A DNA stretch of 64,000 nt from Mycobacterium sp. 852013-50091_SCH5140682 (GTDB taxonomy: Bacteria > Actinomycetota > Actinomycetes > Mycobacteriales > Mycobacteriaceae), in contig NZ_LZTB01000101.1 of NCBI RefSeq assembly GCF_001665685.1, positions 1 through 64,000 of the forward strand, read 5' to 3'. The notes below the pieces were generated by a model. It was not told the origin of the DNA. It did no database searches and saw only the letters and a list, made by a program, of their open reading frames with translations. This document shows positions 36,285 through 45,803 of this stretch, piece after piece. Within the stretch, counting starts at the first letter, position 1. Each line of letters opens with the position of its first letter. The position numbers and the translations under genes are program-made.

Positions 36285-36468
36285 CGCGCTGCGCTGGTAT
36301 GGTCCGTTCGAGCCAGTCGTGCCCAACCCGGTTGGGTCAGGGAATCCGGTGAGAATCTGGAACTGACGCGCAGCGGTATGGAGGACAGGCGGAGCAACGG
36401 CCACTGGTCCCGGCGGACTGGGAAGGCGCTCTGTCTGGATGATTCCGAGTCCGAAGACCTGCTGGCTC
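36285..36468 (+). promoter_or_regulatory. Cobalamin riboswitch
   Basis: The conserved core elements follow in order: GGTA near 36296; AGGGAA (36339-36344) then CCGGTGAGAATC; CTGACGCGCAGCGGTA (36363-36378); GCCACTG (36400-36406); GGGAAGGCG (36420-36428); and the B12 box AGTCCGAAGACCTGC (36449-36463). Order and spacing match the adenosylcobalamin riboswitch class. About 80 nt separate it from the first gene, whose ribosome-binding site GGAAGG (36537-36542) may be hidden when B12 is bound. Expected effect: import genes off when cobalamin is plentiful. Confidence 0.9.
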
Positions 36469-36546
36469 GGGCCTCGCCGCCGCACTTCGACGGGAGACCC
36501 GCCCATCGGACGGACTCCGCGATCGGGTCCAGGATCGGAAGGCTTT

Positions 36547-37566
36547 GTGTTGCCTGAACGCACGCGCGTCATATCCGTTGTCTTGCTTGCCATGTCGTTG
36601 TTGGCTGGCTGCAGCTCTTCAGTAGGTGGGACCACTGCCGCACCCCGCGGCGAAACCGCGGGCTATCCCGTCACCGTGCAGAACTGTGGGCGTACGGTCA
36701 CCGTGAAAACACCGCCACGACGCGCCGTCTCGATCAATCAGCCGGCCACCGAGCTGCTGCTGACCCTGGGACTGGCCGACCGCATGGCCGGCAGCGCATC
36801 GTGGAGCGACGAGGTCCGTCCCGAACTTGCCGCCGAGAACGCCAAAGTGCCGGTTCTGAGCCGGGATTTCCCGTCGCTGGAACGCGTGCTGAAGGAGACG
36901 CCCGACTTCGTCTATGCCACATTCGACTGGTCTTTCACCGACGAGGGGGTGGCCCCGCGGGACCGATTCGAGAGCTTCGGTGTGCCGACCTACCAATCCT
37001 CGAGCGAATGCGGTGGGCAGGACGCCCCACAACAGCGGGCGCTCACGCTCGACGACATGTACGCAGAGATCACCGACATCGCAAAGATATTCGGTGTCGA
37101 GGAGCGGGGTGATCAGCTGATCGCGTCACTGCGAAAACGAAAGGCTGCCGCGGCCGACAGCCTCAATGCCGACGGCGTAACGATGATGTGGTGGTACGCG
37201 GGTACCAAGACTCCCTACATCGCAGGGTGCTGCGGAGCTCCGGGCATCATCACCGCTGAACTCGGGGCTCGCAACGTATTCGACGACAATCGGCAACTAT
37301 GGCCTGAGATCTCGTGGGAGGCCATCCTGGAACGCGATCCAGACGTGCTCGTCCTCGCCGATTTGACCCGTGGTGATGACGGGGACAGCGCGGCCGCCAA
37401 GATCCGATTCCTGGAAACGGACCCGGCCGCCAAGCGGTTGTCAGCGGTGCGGGAACACCGGTGGATCACGTTGCCAGGAACCGCGATGGACCCCTCGCTG
37501 CGCAACGTCGACGCGATCGAGACCGTCGCGTCAGGGCTGCGCTCCCTCGGGGTGGTGGGCAAATGA
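36547..37566 (+). CDS. ABC transporter substrate-binding lipoprotein, probably for cobalamin/corrinoids
   Basis: About 339 residues. The signal ends in a lipobox (LLAGC, Cys ~22), so it is an anchored lipoprotein. The body is a FecB/BtuF-type binding fold: CGRTVTVKTPPRRAVSINQP, LKETPDFVYATFDWS, ISWEAILERDPDVLVLAD. By sequence alone a siderophore ligand would be possible, but the upstream cobalamin riboswitch argues for a corrinoid. GTG 36547 and TTG 36550 are both in frame; GGAAGG lies 4 or 7 nt before them. The stop overlaps the start of the methyltransferase remnant (ATGA), followed by permease and ATPase. Confidence 0.82.
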   Translation: MLPERTRVISVVLLAMSLLAGCSSSVGGTTAAPRGETAGYPVTVQNCGRTVTVKTPPRRAVSINQPATELLLTLGLADRMAGSASWSDEVRPELAAENAKVPVLSRDFPSLERVLKETPDFVYATFDWSFTDEGVAPRDRFESFGVPTYQSSSECGGQDAPQQRALTLDDMYAEITDIAKIFGVEERGDQLIASLRKRKAAAADSLNADGVTMMWWYAGTKTPYIAGCCGAPGIITAELGARNVFDDNRQLWPEISWEAILERDPDVLVLADLTRGDDGDSAAAKIRFLETDPAAKRLSAVREHRWITLPGTAMDPSLRNVDAIETVASGLRSLGVVGK

Positions 37567-38041
37567 GCGGGGTGGAGTCCGCGGATGTTCTTCTGGCATC
37601 GTGGGACGAGCAGCAGGCGGCGTATATCGCCGACCGGGAGAGCAGATTCCGCATCATGGTGGAGTTGTTGGAGCTGGCCTGCGGTGATCGCCCGGTCGTC
37701 GTCGATTTGGCGTGCGGGCCAGGGTCATTGACCAAACGGGTGCTCGATGCGCTGCCCAACGCCAGAGTTGTCGCAGTCGACCACGACCCGGCGGCAGCAT
37801 TCCCAATGCCTTCGTGTCGACGACGGCCTTGCACTGGCTCATGCCCGACGCCCTGTTGCGGGTTTACTCGGCCGCAGCCACGTTGCTCGCGGCGGTTCGC
37901 GACGAGCGGTTCGCCGAACGTCCCGCGCCGCCGTCGACCGCCGTCGACTTCCACGTGTCGGCGCTGGCACAAGCCGGTTTCACGGAGGTGGGAACGGTGT
38001 GGCAACTGCTCGACGACTATGTCGTGCTCGGCGTGAAGTGA
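37563..38041 (+). pseudogene. Decayed SAM-dependent methyltransferase inside the corrinoid transport operon
   Basis: The first frame runs from ATG 37563 and gives an intact SAM-binding start (VVVDLACGPGSLTKRVLDAL, VVAVDHDPA), then becomes nonsense. From about 37800 a different frame restores family sequence: NAFVSTTALHWLMPDALLRV, then ERPAPPSTAVDFHVSAL and VGTVWQLLDDYVVLGVK with a stop at 38039-38041. The two parts together encode ~155 residues against ~250 usual, so one or more internal deletions with a frameshift removed the middle. Its ends still overlap both neighbours by 4 nt (ATGA and GTGA), so the coupling of the operon has survived the decay. Confidence 0.75.
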
Positions 38042-39065
38042 GCGCTCGGTCGGCGTTGCGCAGCCGCGAGATGTTGTTGCTCGTGCCGATCGCTGTCGGC
38101 GGTCTGCTGTTGTCCATCTTGGCCGCGATCCTGATCGGACCCGCTGACATCGGTGTGCGCAACGTGTATGCGGTTATTGCACAACACCTTTGGAACGACA
38201 GTGCGGAGATGACGCTGATCGACGACGGCATCGTGTGGGAGCTCCGGCTGCCACGCGCGCTACTGGCCTCGATATGCGGTGCCGGCCTGGCCATCTGTGG
38301 AGCGGTTCTGCAGTCGATGATGCGCAATCCGCTTGCCGACCCCTTCATGATGGGTATCTCCTCGGGCGCGTCGACGGGGGCCGCACTGGTGTTGGTCACC
38401 GGTGTCGGCGGCGCGCTCAGCTTGTCTGCCGGCGCATTCGCCGGAGCGCTGACAGCGTTCGTCCTCGTGCTGATCCTCGCCGCCGCTGCCGGCGGTGGGG
38501 AGGACCGCGTCGTGCTGGCCGGAGTCGCAGGCACTCAACTATTTTCGGCTATCACTTCGTTCATCGTGTTCTCGTCCGCCGATGCCCAGAAGACCAGGGG
38601 AGTGCTGTTCTGGCTGCTCGGCTCACTCGGTGGTGCCACCTGGGATCAGGTTGCGCTGTGCGCTGCGGCGTGCGCGGTGGGCATCGCCTTGTGCTGGACG
38701 CAGTCCGACGCGTTGGACGCGTTCGCGTTCGGGCATGACGCGGCGGCCTCACTCGGGGTGTCTGTCACACGGGTGCGCATTCTGCTGTTGGCCACCACAG
38801 CGTTGCTTACCGCGGTCCTGGTCAGCGCGGCGGGCGCGATTGGGTTCGTCGGCCTCGTGTTGCCGCACGCGGCGCGGATCATTGTCGGTCCTGCTCACCG
38901 CAGGCTGCTCGTCGTCACGGCACTGGCCGGTGCGATCTTCCTGGTCTGGATCGACACGGTGGCACGCACCGTGTTCGCCCCTCAGGAGCTGCCGGTGGGC
39001 GTGGTGACTGCACTTGTCGGAGTGCCGATATTCGTGCTTCTCCTCGCGCGCAGGAAGTGGTCCTG

Positions 39066-39066
<1 letters not shown>
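38038..39066 (+). CDS. FecCD/BtuC-type ABC transporter permease
   Basis: A 342-residue integral membrane protein with about ten spans. LPRALLASICGAGLAICGAV, MRNPLADPFMMGISSGAS and ISFVGLVLPH-like GAIGFVGLVLPHAARIIVG are conserved FecCD elements. GTG 38038 overlaps the methyltransferase stop (GTGA). It forms the channel for the importer encoded by the flanking genes. The cobalamin riboswitch upstream makes corrinoid the probable substrate. Confidence 0.87.
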
Positions 39067-39851
<785 letters not shown>

Positions 39852-40135
39852 GATGGACGCCGGGCAAACGTTGTGTCGTCGGCCCACAGAGCTCCGCGAC
39901 GGCTGAGCCAAGCCGTTCATTCAGATTGTGCACAGCCGATTGGCAGATATGACAGGCTGTTTCGATATCTGACCAATGGCCGAGGTGCGCGTACGGTCAC
40001 GGCCGGTGAGGTAGTTCGCGTCGGCAGTGGTGTGTCGGTCGAACCTGGGCACACGCAGTTCACGTTGATGCGGTGGCGCACCGTCGGTGAAGGCGATCAG
40101 CCCGCCCCCGCCGACCCACACGAGACGGAGATGAC
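39852..40135. other. Intergenic region with a long inverted repeat
   Basis: This 284-nt gap between the ATPase and the enoyl-CoA hydratase has no convincing gene. It contains CAGATAT (39944-39950) and ATATCTG (39965-39971), perfect 7-bp arms 14 nt apart. They extend to TTGG and CCAA if one base is bulged. This may be the operator of the hydratase gene or a weak terminator of the transport operon. The rest holds nothing I can name. Confidence 0.4.
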
Positions 40136-40963
40136 ATGAACCTCGACGACTACCGGCAACTGACACTGAACCGCCGGGACAACGGGGTCTTGCTCATCAC
40201 CATCGACCGACCGGAGAAATACAACGCGGCCGATGAAGAGATGCACGCCGAACTGGCCCGCATCTGGCGCGACGTCTCCACTGACCACGACACCCGCGTC
40301 GCCGTGATCACCGGTGCGGGCAAGGCTTTCAGCGCGGGCGGTGACCTGGCCATGGTGGAGCGGATGGCCGGTGACTACGAACGGGTTTCGCACATGCTCG
40401 GTGAGATGAGCGATCTGGTCTACAACATGATCAACTGCGACAAGCCGATCGTGTCGGCCGTCAACGGTGTCGCGGTCGGGGCAGGTGCGGTAGCGGCGTT
40501 GCTCGCCGACGTCGCGATCGTCGCCGAGGACGCCCGGATCGGCGATGGCCACGTCAAACTCGGTGTGGCCGCAGGCGATCACGCCGCCATCATCTGGCCC
40601 CTGCTGGCGGGGATGGCCAAGGCCAAGTACTACCTGATGACGGGGGAGATGATCACCGGCGTCGAAGCCGAACGCATCGGTCTGGTCGCCAAAGCCCTTC
40701 CCCGCGAGGAAGTTCTGGATGAGGCGTTGCGGATCGCCGACGGGCTCGCAGCGGGCGCGCAGCAAGCCATCCGACTGACCAAGCGGTCGCTGAACAATTG
40801 GCTGCGGCAAGCCGGACCGGTCTTCGATCAATCGGCGGCCTACGAGATGCTCACCTTCCTCGGGCCCGACGTCGTCGAGGGGTACACCGCGCTGCGCGAG
40901 AAGCGGGCCCCGCGGTTTCCCTCCGCCGAGTCCGAAAGCCCTCGGCCAGCTGCGCGGCCATGA
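40136..40963 (+). CDS. Enoyl-CoA hydratase/isomerase family protein
   Basis: A 275-residue crotonase-fold enzyme. The oxyanion-hole segments are AVITGAGKAFSAGGDLAMVE and SAVNGVAVGAGAVAALLADV, followed by HVKLGVAAGDHAAIIWPLLA. The usual second catalytic Glu of hydratases appears as Ala/Gly-Asp here, so it may be an isomerase, a dehydratase or another crotonase activity rather than a classic hydratase. GGAGATGAC precedes ATG 40136. It is monocistronic and ends in a strong convergent terminator. Confidence 0.85.
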   Translation: MNLDDYRQLTLNRRDNGVLLITIDRPEKYNAADEEMHAELARIWRDVSTDHDTRVAVITGAGKAFSAGGDLAMVERMAGDYERVSHMLGEMSDLVYNMINCDKPIVSAVNGVAVGAGAVAALLADVAIVAEDARIGDGHVKLGVAAGDHAAIIWPLLAGMAKAKYYLMTGEMITGVEAERIGLVAKALPREEVLDEALRIADGLAAGAQQAIRLTKRSLNNWLRQAGPVFDQSAAYEMLTFLGPDVVEGYTALREKRAPRFPSAESESPRPAARP

Positions 40964-40966
40964 GAA

Positions 40967-41008
40967 CACCGCCTGCCTGAGTACCTCCGCACGTGCGGCC
41001 AGGCGGTG
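40967..41008. terminator. Bidirectional terminator-like hairpin between convergent genes
   Basis: CACCGCCTG (40967-40975) pairs perfectly with CAGGCGGTG (41000-41008). Inside it is a second 12-bp palindrome CCGCACGTGCGG (40987-40998). It lies between the convergent enoyl-CoA hydratase and cutinase genes and would serve both strands. No T-run follows, as is usual for mycobacterial terminators. Confidence 0.6.
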
Positions 41009-41046
41009 CAGACGGCCGACTCAGACCTCGAGACGGCTTGCCTGGC

Positions 41047-41766
41047 TCAGCGGTGCGTGGCCTGGTCGGCGGTCGCGGAACCCGCTCCGAGGTGGTCGGC
41101 AGCGTACTGGGCCGCCTGATCGGTCATCCCGTTGTCGGCGTACAGGTTGTGGGCGCCGTTGTCGCCGCCGGTCGGCGAGCACACCGGATCCTCGGGGATA
41201 CACAGGTCGAGGGTCTTGGGTGCGTACTGGGCGCCGACCTTGATCGGTGGGGCGCCGGTGTAGATCATCTGCAGGAAGCCGCTGGACGGCTTGCCGAAGA
41301 GCGCGACCGTGGCGACGTGATCGACGACCGATGCCGGCATCGGCCCGGTGAGGCCGGGCGGCAGGGCGAAGCCTGCGGGGACGGCGTCGGCAGTGATGTA
41401 CGCCGCGACCGCGGCGCCCTGCGAGTAGCCGCCGAGCACCATCTTGGTGTTCGGGCACGCGTTGGCGGTATCGCGGACCTTGTTGCTGGCGTCGACGACA
41501 CCGTCGGCGGCCGTCGCGAAGTCAAGGGACGCCGGGTAGTTGACGGCGTAGACATCGACAGACTTGCCGGGGACCTTCGCGCGCAGGGAGTCGACGAACG
41601 CCTCACCGACGCGGCCCACACCGGGAGGTTCGAACGTGCCCCTGGCGAACACCACCTGCACGTCAGGACATGACTCCGCGGAGGCCTGCGCGGCCACGGC
41701 GAGCGACCCCGCCGCCACGAACGGTGCAACCGCAGCGGCAACCAACCAACGATGAATTCGGTTCAT
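41047..41766 (-). CDS. Secreted cutinase family serine esterase
   Basis: A 239-residue secreted protein. The signal peptide covers residues 1 to ~30 (hydrophobic core VAAAVAPFVAAGSLAVAA, ASA cleavage). The mature part begins CPDVQVVFARGTFEPPGVG, the cutinase/Culp start, and holds the nucleophile Ser115 in GYSQGA; the Asp and His of the triad lie in LDLCIPEDPVCSPTG and NGAHNLYADNG. Disulfide cysteines are conserved. It would hydrolyse ester bonds of lipids outside the cell. GGGGG lies before ATG 41766. Two paralogues lie at 48.5 and 54.1 kb. Confidence 0.9.
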   Translation of the reverse strand: MNRIHRWLVAAAVAPFVAAGSLAVAAQASAESCPDVQVVFARGTFEPPGVGRVGEAFVDSLRAKVPGKSVDVYAVNYPASLDFATAADGVVDASNKVRDTANACPNTKMVLGGYSQGAAVAAYITADAVPAGFALPPGLTGPMPASVVDHVATVALFGKPSSGFLQMIYTGAPPIKVGAQYAPKTLDLCIPEDPVCSPTGGDNGAHNLYADNGMTDQAAQYAADHLGAGSATADQATHR

Positions 41767-41894
41767 GCGACTACCCCCAACCTTCAACACGCAAACTCGC
41801 AGAAGCGCCGTTGGCTCCACAATTCACGCCAAGCAGATACCCAGCATTCTCCCACTCGAATCCGATCGCCGGTGTGATGTGGAACACGGACTGC

Positions 41895-44432
41895 TCAGTC
41901 CATTCGGCCGGCGTCCACCAGGCGCAGGACCGCGGTTCCTGCTTCGTCGGATTCTTCGAGGTCCACCTCGACGTCGAATCCCCAGTCCCGGTCTCCCGCC
42001 GGGTCGTCGAAGATCTGCCGTACCCGCCACATGCCGGGCTGCCGGTCGAAGATCAGCATCGCGGGGCCGCGCGCATCGGGGCCGGTGCCGAGATCGGAAT
42101 GCTCGGCGAAGTACTCCAGACCGACCTCTTCCCACCGCTGCGCGGACCAGCCCGCGTCGCCGTCGAGCTCGCCGAGTTCGTCCCAGCGTCGCCTGGCGAA
42201 CAACTCGACCCGACGGAACAACGCGTTGCGGACCATCGCGGTGAAGGCACGTTCGTTGCCGGTCAGCGGGCGCGGCCGGGTTGGCGTCGCGACGGGCGCG
42301 TCATGGGGTTGGTCGGGATCAGTGAGCTGCTCCCACTCATCGAGCAGGCTCGAATCGACCTGGCGGACAAGCTCGCCGATCCACTCGACGATATCGACGA
42401 CCTCGTCGGTGCGCGCGGCGGCGGGGACGCCGGACCGCAGGGCTTTGAACGCGTCGGACAGGTACCGCAGCACGGCACCCTCCGAACGTGTCAGCCCGTA
42501 GCCGCTGACGAACTCCCGGAACGTCATGGCGCGCTCCCACATCTCCCGCACGATCGACTTGGGAGACAGCCGGCCGTCCGCCGCCCACGGGTTCGTACGC
42601 AGATAGACGTCGAAGGCGTGGTTGAGCAGTTCTTCGAGCGGCTTGGGATAGGTCACGTCATCGAGCAGCTCGATGCGCTCCTCGTACTCGATGCCGTCGG
42701 CCTTCATCTGCGCGACGGCCTCGCCCCTGGCCTTGTTCAACTGCGCGGCCAGGATCTGGCGCGGATCCTCCAGCGTCGCCTCAATCACCGAAACCACGTC
42801 CAGCGCATAGGTTTCCGATTCGGGATCGAGCAGGTCGATCGCGGCAAGCGCGAACGTCGACAACGGCTGGTTCAGTGCGAAGTCCGGCGGTAGGTCGACG
42901 GTCAGCCGGTACCGCCTGCCGTCGGGCTCGGGTTCGTCGAGGCGCTCCAACACGCCGGCCTGCAACAGTGAGCGGGCGATGCCGACGGCTTCGCGGATGT
43001 GCCGGAGCTGACGTTTGCGGGGCTCGTGGTTGTCGGTGAGCAGCCGGCGCATCGCCACGAAGGGATCGCCGGGCCGATCCACGACATCGAGAATCATCGC
43101 CGTCGACACCCGCATGTTGCTCGTCAACGCCTCCGGCGCAGCGGAGACCAACCGGTTCATGGTGGCCTCGCTCCACGGCACCATGCCCTCGGGCACCTTG
43201 CGGCGCACCAGCTTTCGGCGCTTCTTCGGATCGTCGGCGACCTTCGCGAACTGCTTGAGGTTCTCCACCTCGTGGTCGGGCGCCTGAACGACGACGGTGC
43301 CGACGGTGTCGTAGCCCGCCCGTCCTGCCCGGCCCGCGATCTGGTGGAACTCACGGGCACTGAGCAACCGGGTGCGGGTGCCGTCGTATTTGGACAACGC
43401 CGAGAACACCACGGTCCGGATCGGCACGTTGATGCCGACGCCGAGGGTGTCGGTGCCGCAGATGACCTTGAGCAGACCGGCCTGGGCAAGCTGCTCCACC
43501 AGCCGCCGGTATTTCGGCAGCATCCCCGCATGGTGCACGCCGATGCCGTGGCGCACCAGCCGCGACAGGGTCGATCCGAATGCCGACGTGAAGCGGAACC
43601 CGCCGATGGCCTCGGCGATCGCGGCCTTTTCCTCCTTGGTGCTCACGTTGACGCTCATCAGGGCCTGCGCGCGTTCCAGCGCCGAGGCCTGGGTGAAGTG
43701 CACGACGTAGACCGGAGCCTGCTTGGTGTCCAGCAGATCCTGGATGGTCTCGTGCATCGGCGTCGTCGCATACGAGTAGAACAGCGGCACCGGGCGTTCG
43801 GCACCCGCGACGAGCGCCGTCGGACGCCCGGTGCGCCGGGTGAGATCCTCGCGCAGGAACGTGACATCGCCGAGCGTGGCCGACATCAACAAGAACTGGG
43901 CATGGGGCAGTTCCAGCAGCGGCACCTGCCATGCCCAGCCGCGGTCGGGGTCGCCGTAAAAGTGGAACTCGTCCATCACCACCAGGCCGATGTCGGCCTG
44001 CGCGCCTTCCCGCAGCGCGATGTTGGCGAGCACCTCCGCCGTGCACGCGATGATCGGCGCCTCCGAGTTGACCGCCGCGTCGCCCGTGAGCATGCCGACG
44101 TTGACCGCGCCGAACACGTCGCACAGGGCGAAGAACTTCTCACTGACCAGGGCCTTGATCGGTGCGGTGTAGTAGCTGCGGCGGATGCCTGCCGCCAACG
44201 TCGAGTACAGCGCCCCGGTGGCCACCAGCGACTTGCCCGACCCGGTCGGGGTGGCCAGCACCACGTTGGCCCCGCTGACCAGCTCGATCAGCGCCTCTTC
44301 CTGGGCCGGGTACAGCGCAGTGCCGTTGGCCTCGGCCCAGGCGGCGAAGTCGGTGAACAGCGTGTCAGGATCAGCGCTTTTGGCGCGCAGTCCAGACAGG
44401 TCACCGGGATCGTCGAGCAGCGCTGTGGTCAT
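41895..44432 (-). CDS. DEAD/DEAH-box helicase with C-terminal DUF3516
   Basis: An 845-residue Ski2-like helicase. Motif I is TPTGSGKS at 61-68, motif II is VVMDEFHFYGD, motif III is LMSATLG, and motif VI is HQIAGRAGRAGYDTVG. The ~400-residue C-terminal part, from about VPEGMVPWSEATMNRLVSAA, is DUF3516, found with this helicase core in actinobacteria. RNA or DNA unwinding is expected; the exact role is not established. ATG 44432 is the natural start before the helicase core. It is transcribed alone. Confidence 0.88.
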   Translation of the reverse strand: MTTALLDDPGDLSGLRAKSADPDTLFTDFAAWAEANGTALYPAQEEALIELVSGANVVLATPTGSGKSLVATGALYSTLAAGIRRSYYTAPIKALVSEKFFALCDVFGAVNVGMLTGDAAVNSEAPIIACTAEVLANIALREGAQADIGLVVMDEFHFYGDPDRGWAWQVPLLELPHAQFLLMSATLGDVTFLREDLTRRTGRPTALVAGAERPVPLFYSYATTPMHETIQDLLDTKQAPVYVVHFTQASALERAQALMSVNVSTKEEKAAIAEAIGGFRFTSAFGSTLSRLVRHGIGVHHAGMLPKYRRLVEQLAQAGLLKVICGTDTLGVGINVPIRTVVFSALSKYDGTRTRLLSAREFHQIAGRAGRAGYDTVGTVVVQAPDHEVENLKQFAKVADDPKKRRKLVRRKVPEGMVPWSEATMNRLVSAAPEALTSNMRVSTAMILDVVDRPGDPFVAMRRLLTDNHEPRKRQLRHIREAVGIARSLLQAGVLERLDEPEPDGRRYRLTVDLPPDFALNQPLSTFALAAIDLLDPESETYALDVVSVIEATLEDPRQILAAQLNKARGEAVAQMKADGIEYEERIELLDDVTYPKPLEELLNHAFDVYLRTNPWAADGRLSPKSIVREMWERAMTFREFVSGYGLTRSEGAVLRYLSDAFKALRSGVPAAARTDEVVDIVEWIGELVRQVDSSLLDEWEQLTDPDQPHDAPVATPTRPRPLTGNERAFTAMVRNALFRRVELFARRRWDELGELDGDAGWSAQRWEEVGLEYFAEHSDLGTGPDARGPAMLIFDRQPGMWRVRQIFDDPAGDRDWGFDVEVDLEESDEAGTAVLRLVDAGRMD

Positions 44433-44519
44433 GGCGTCGGTGCGGTGGGTGCGGGCATCGTAGTGACAAGCGTGCCTGACCCATGCTCAACGATGTGCGG
44501 CAGGTCCGACGGCGGCCGC

Positions 44520-45803
44520 TCAGATTGTCAGCTCGTGCCGGGTTTCCTCACGCTTACGGGACCCGTTACGTGAGCCACGACCCGTTGCACGAGGAGTGCC
44601 GATCGTCGCCGACAGCACCGCCGGTTCTTCCGGCCGGGCTTCGAGAACCCGGTGTACCACCGGTTCGGGGACCGAATCCCCGGACTCGGTCTGCGGCCCC
44701 ACATAGACAACGGCGTCGGGCGCGTTCGCGATCACGGCAATGTCGGTGCATACCGTCAAGGGGGCCGACCATGCGACCTCGACGACGAAAGTCACCCCGT
44801 GGTTGGGATCGAAGGGCGGCCCGTGCGGCGTGACGTTTGAGACGGTGATGTCCGCGGCACCGACGAAGCGTTGATCGGTGGTGTCGGGAAGTTGCTGCGA
44901 AAACTGGTTGTACTCGCTGGCGGAGACCATGACAACCGAGTCGGCGTTGATCGCATCCCAATTGAGATTGACGACGTTGCGACCCGGATTCATCTGCCAG
45001 AACACGCGAGCTGACACGGGAACCTCCGGTTTGTATTGGTTGAGGGGGTAGGGATTATCCGGATTCGGTCCGGGGAGAACGATATTGATCGGTGTGCCAT
45101 CCGGCCGCTTGCGCGGGTAGGCATTGTCGAGCATCTGTTTGAACTGGGGGAACGGGTCACCGGTGTCCCCCGACAGGTTGCGGTACACGCCGCGCAGTGT
45201 CGGTGCGGCCGCCGCCACGATCCTGTCCACGCTGTACCCGAGCTGGTAGCTCAGGTAATAAATGAACAGTGTTGCGCAGCCGATCTTTTCGTCGGGTGCG
45301 TGGTCGTGATCGTCGTTGGTGTTGATGTAGTCGAGGCGATCGCTGTTCAGCCAGAGCCCAGCGGTGTCGAAACGCGGCATCGACCAGCCCAGATTGCTCT
45401 GATGCAGAAACTCGGCCGAGAGGAACCTGGACAAGCCTTCGCCTGCCTCGCCCTCGTTGGATCCGTCGCTGGCGAACCAGCCCTTGTTCTGCGACAGCAT
45501 GAACATCTCTACGACTTCGGCAACCAACAGATAGCGGACCACATCGAGGCTCGAACCGTTGCCGGGGCGCAGCGATATCGGCGGCCCCCAACTGGCTCCG
45601 GCGTAGCTGCCCGGGATGATGTTGACTGCTACCGGCAGCGAGTACGGCAGCTCAAGGCCTGGGAACCACCGCGCCATCATCGAGTAATCCTGTTCGCAAA
45701 CCTGCGCGAGGCTGTTCGCCCGATTCTTGCCGTCCGCGTCAGAAAGACTGTTGTCGTAGCTGATTGAGTAATGAGTCGTCGAGGCAGCAAAGACAAGTGT
45801 CAT
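44520..45803 (-). CDS. Hypothetical protein, possible inactive zincin-like fold
   Basis: A 427-residue protein with no signal peptide. I do not recognise a named family. The first half has a layout seen in gluzincin metalloproteases: a substrate-strand region VAVNIIPGSYAGASWGPPIS, then a helix LLVAEVVEMFMLSQNKGWF where HExxH would be expected, then NEGEAGEGLSRFLSAEFL. Both His are absent, so catalysis is unlikely. The C-terminal ~180 residues look like a beta-rich domain followed by a basic tail. GGAGG stands 9 nt before ATG 45803. A perfect palindrome at 45898-45913 lies upstream. Confidence 0.6.
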   Translation of the reverse strand: MTLVFAASTTHYSISYDNSLSDADGKNRANSLAQVCEQDYSMMARWFPGLELPYSLPVAVNIIPGSYAGASWGPPISLRPGNGSSLDVVRYLLVAEVVEMFMLSQNKGWFASDGSNEGEAGEGLSRFLSAEFLHQSNLGWSMPRFDTAGLWLNSDRLDYINTNDDHDHAPDEKIGCATLFIYYLSYQLGYSVDRIVAAAAPTLRGVYRNLSGDTGDPFPQFKQMLDNAYPRKRPDGTPINIVLPGPNPDNPYPLNQYKPEVPVSARVFWQMNPGRNVVNLNWDAINADSVVMVSASEYNQFSQQLPDTTDQRFVGAADITVSNVTPHGPPFDPNHGVTFVVEVAWSAPLTVCTDIAVIANAPDAVVYVGPQTESGDSVPEPVVHRVLEARPEEPAVLSATIGTPRATGRGSRNGSRKREETRHELTI

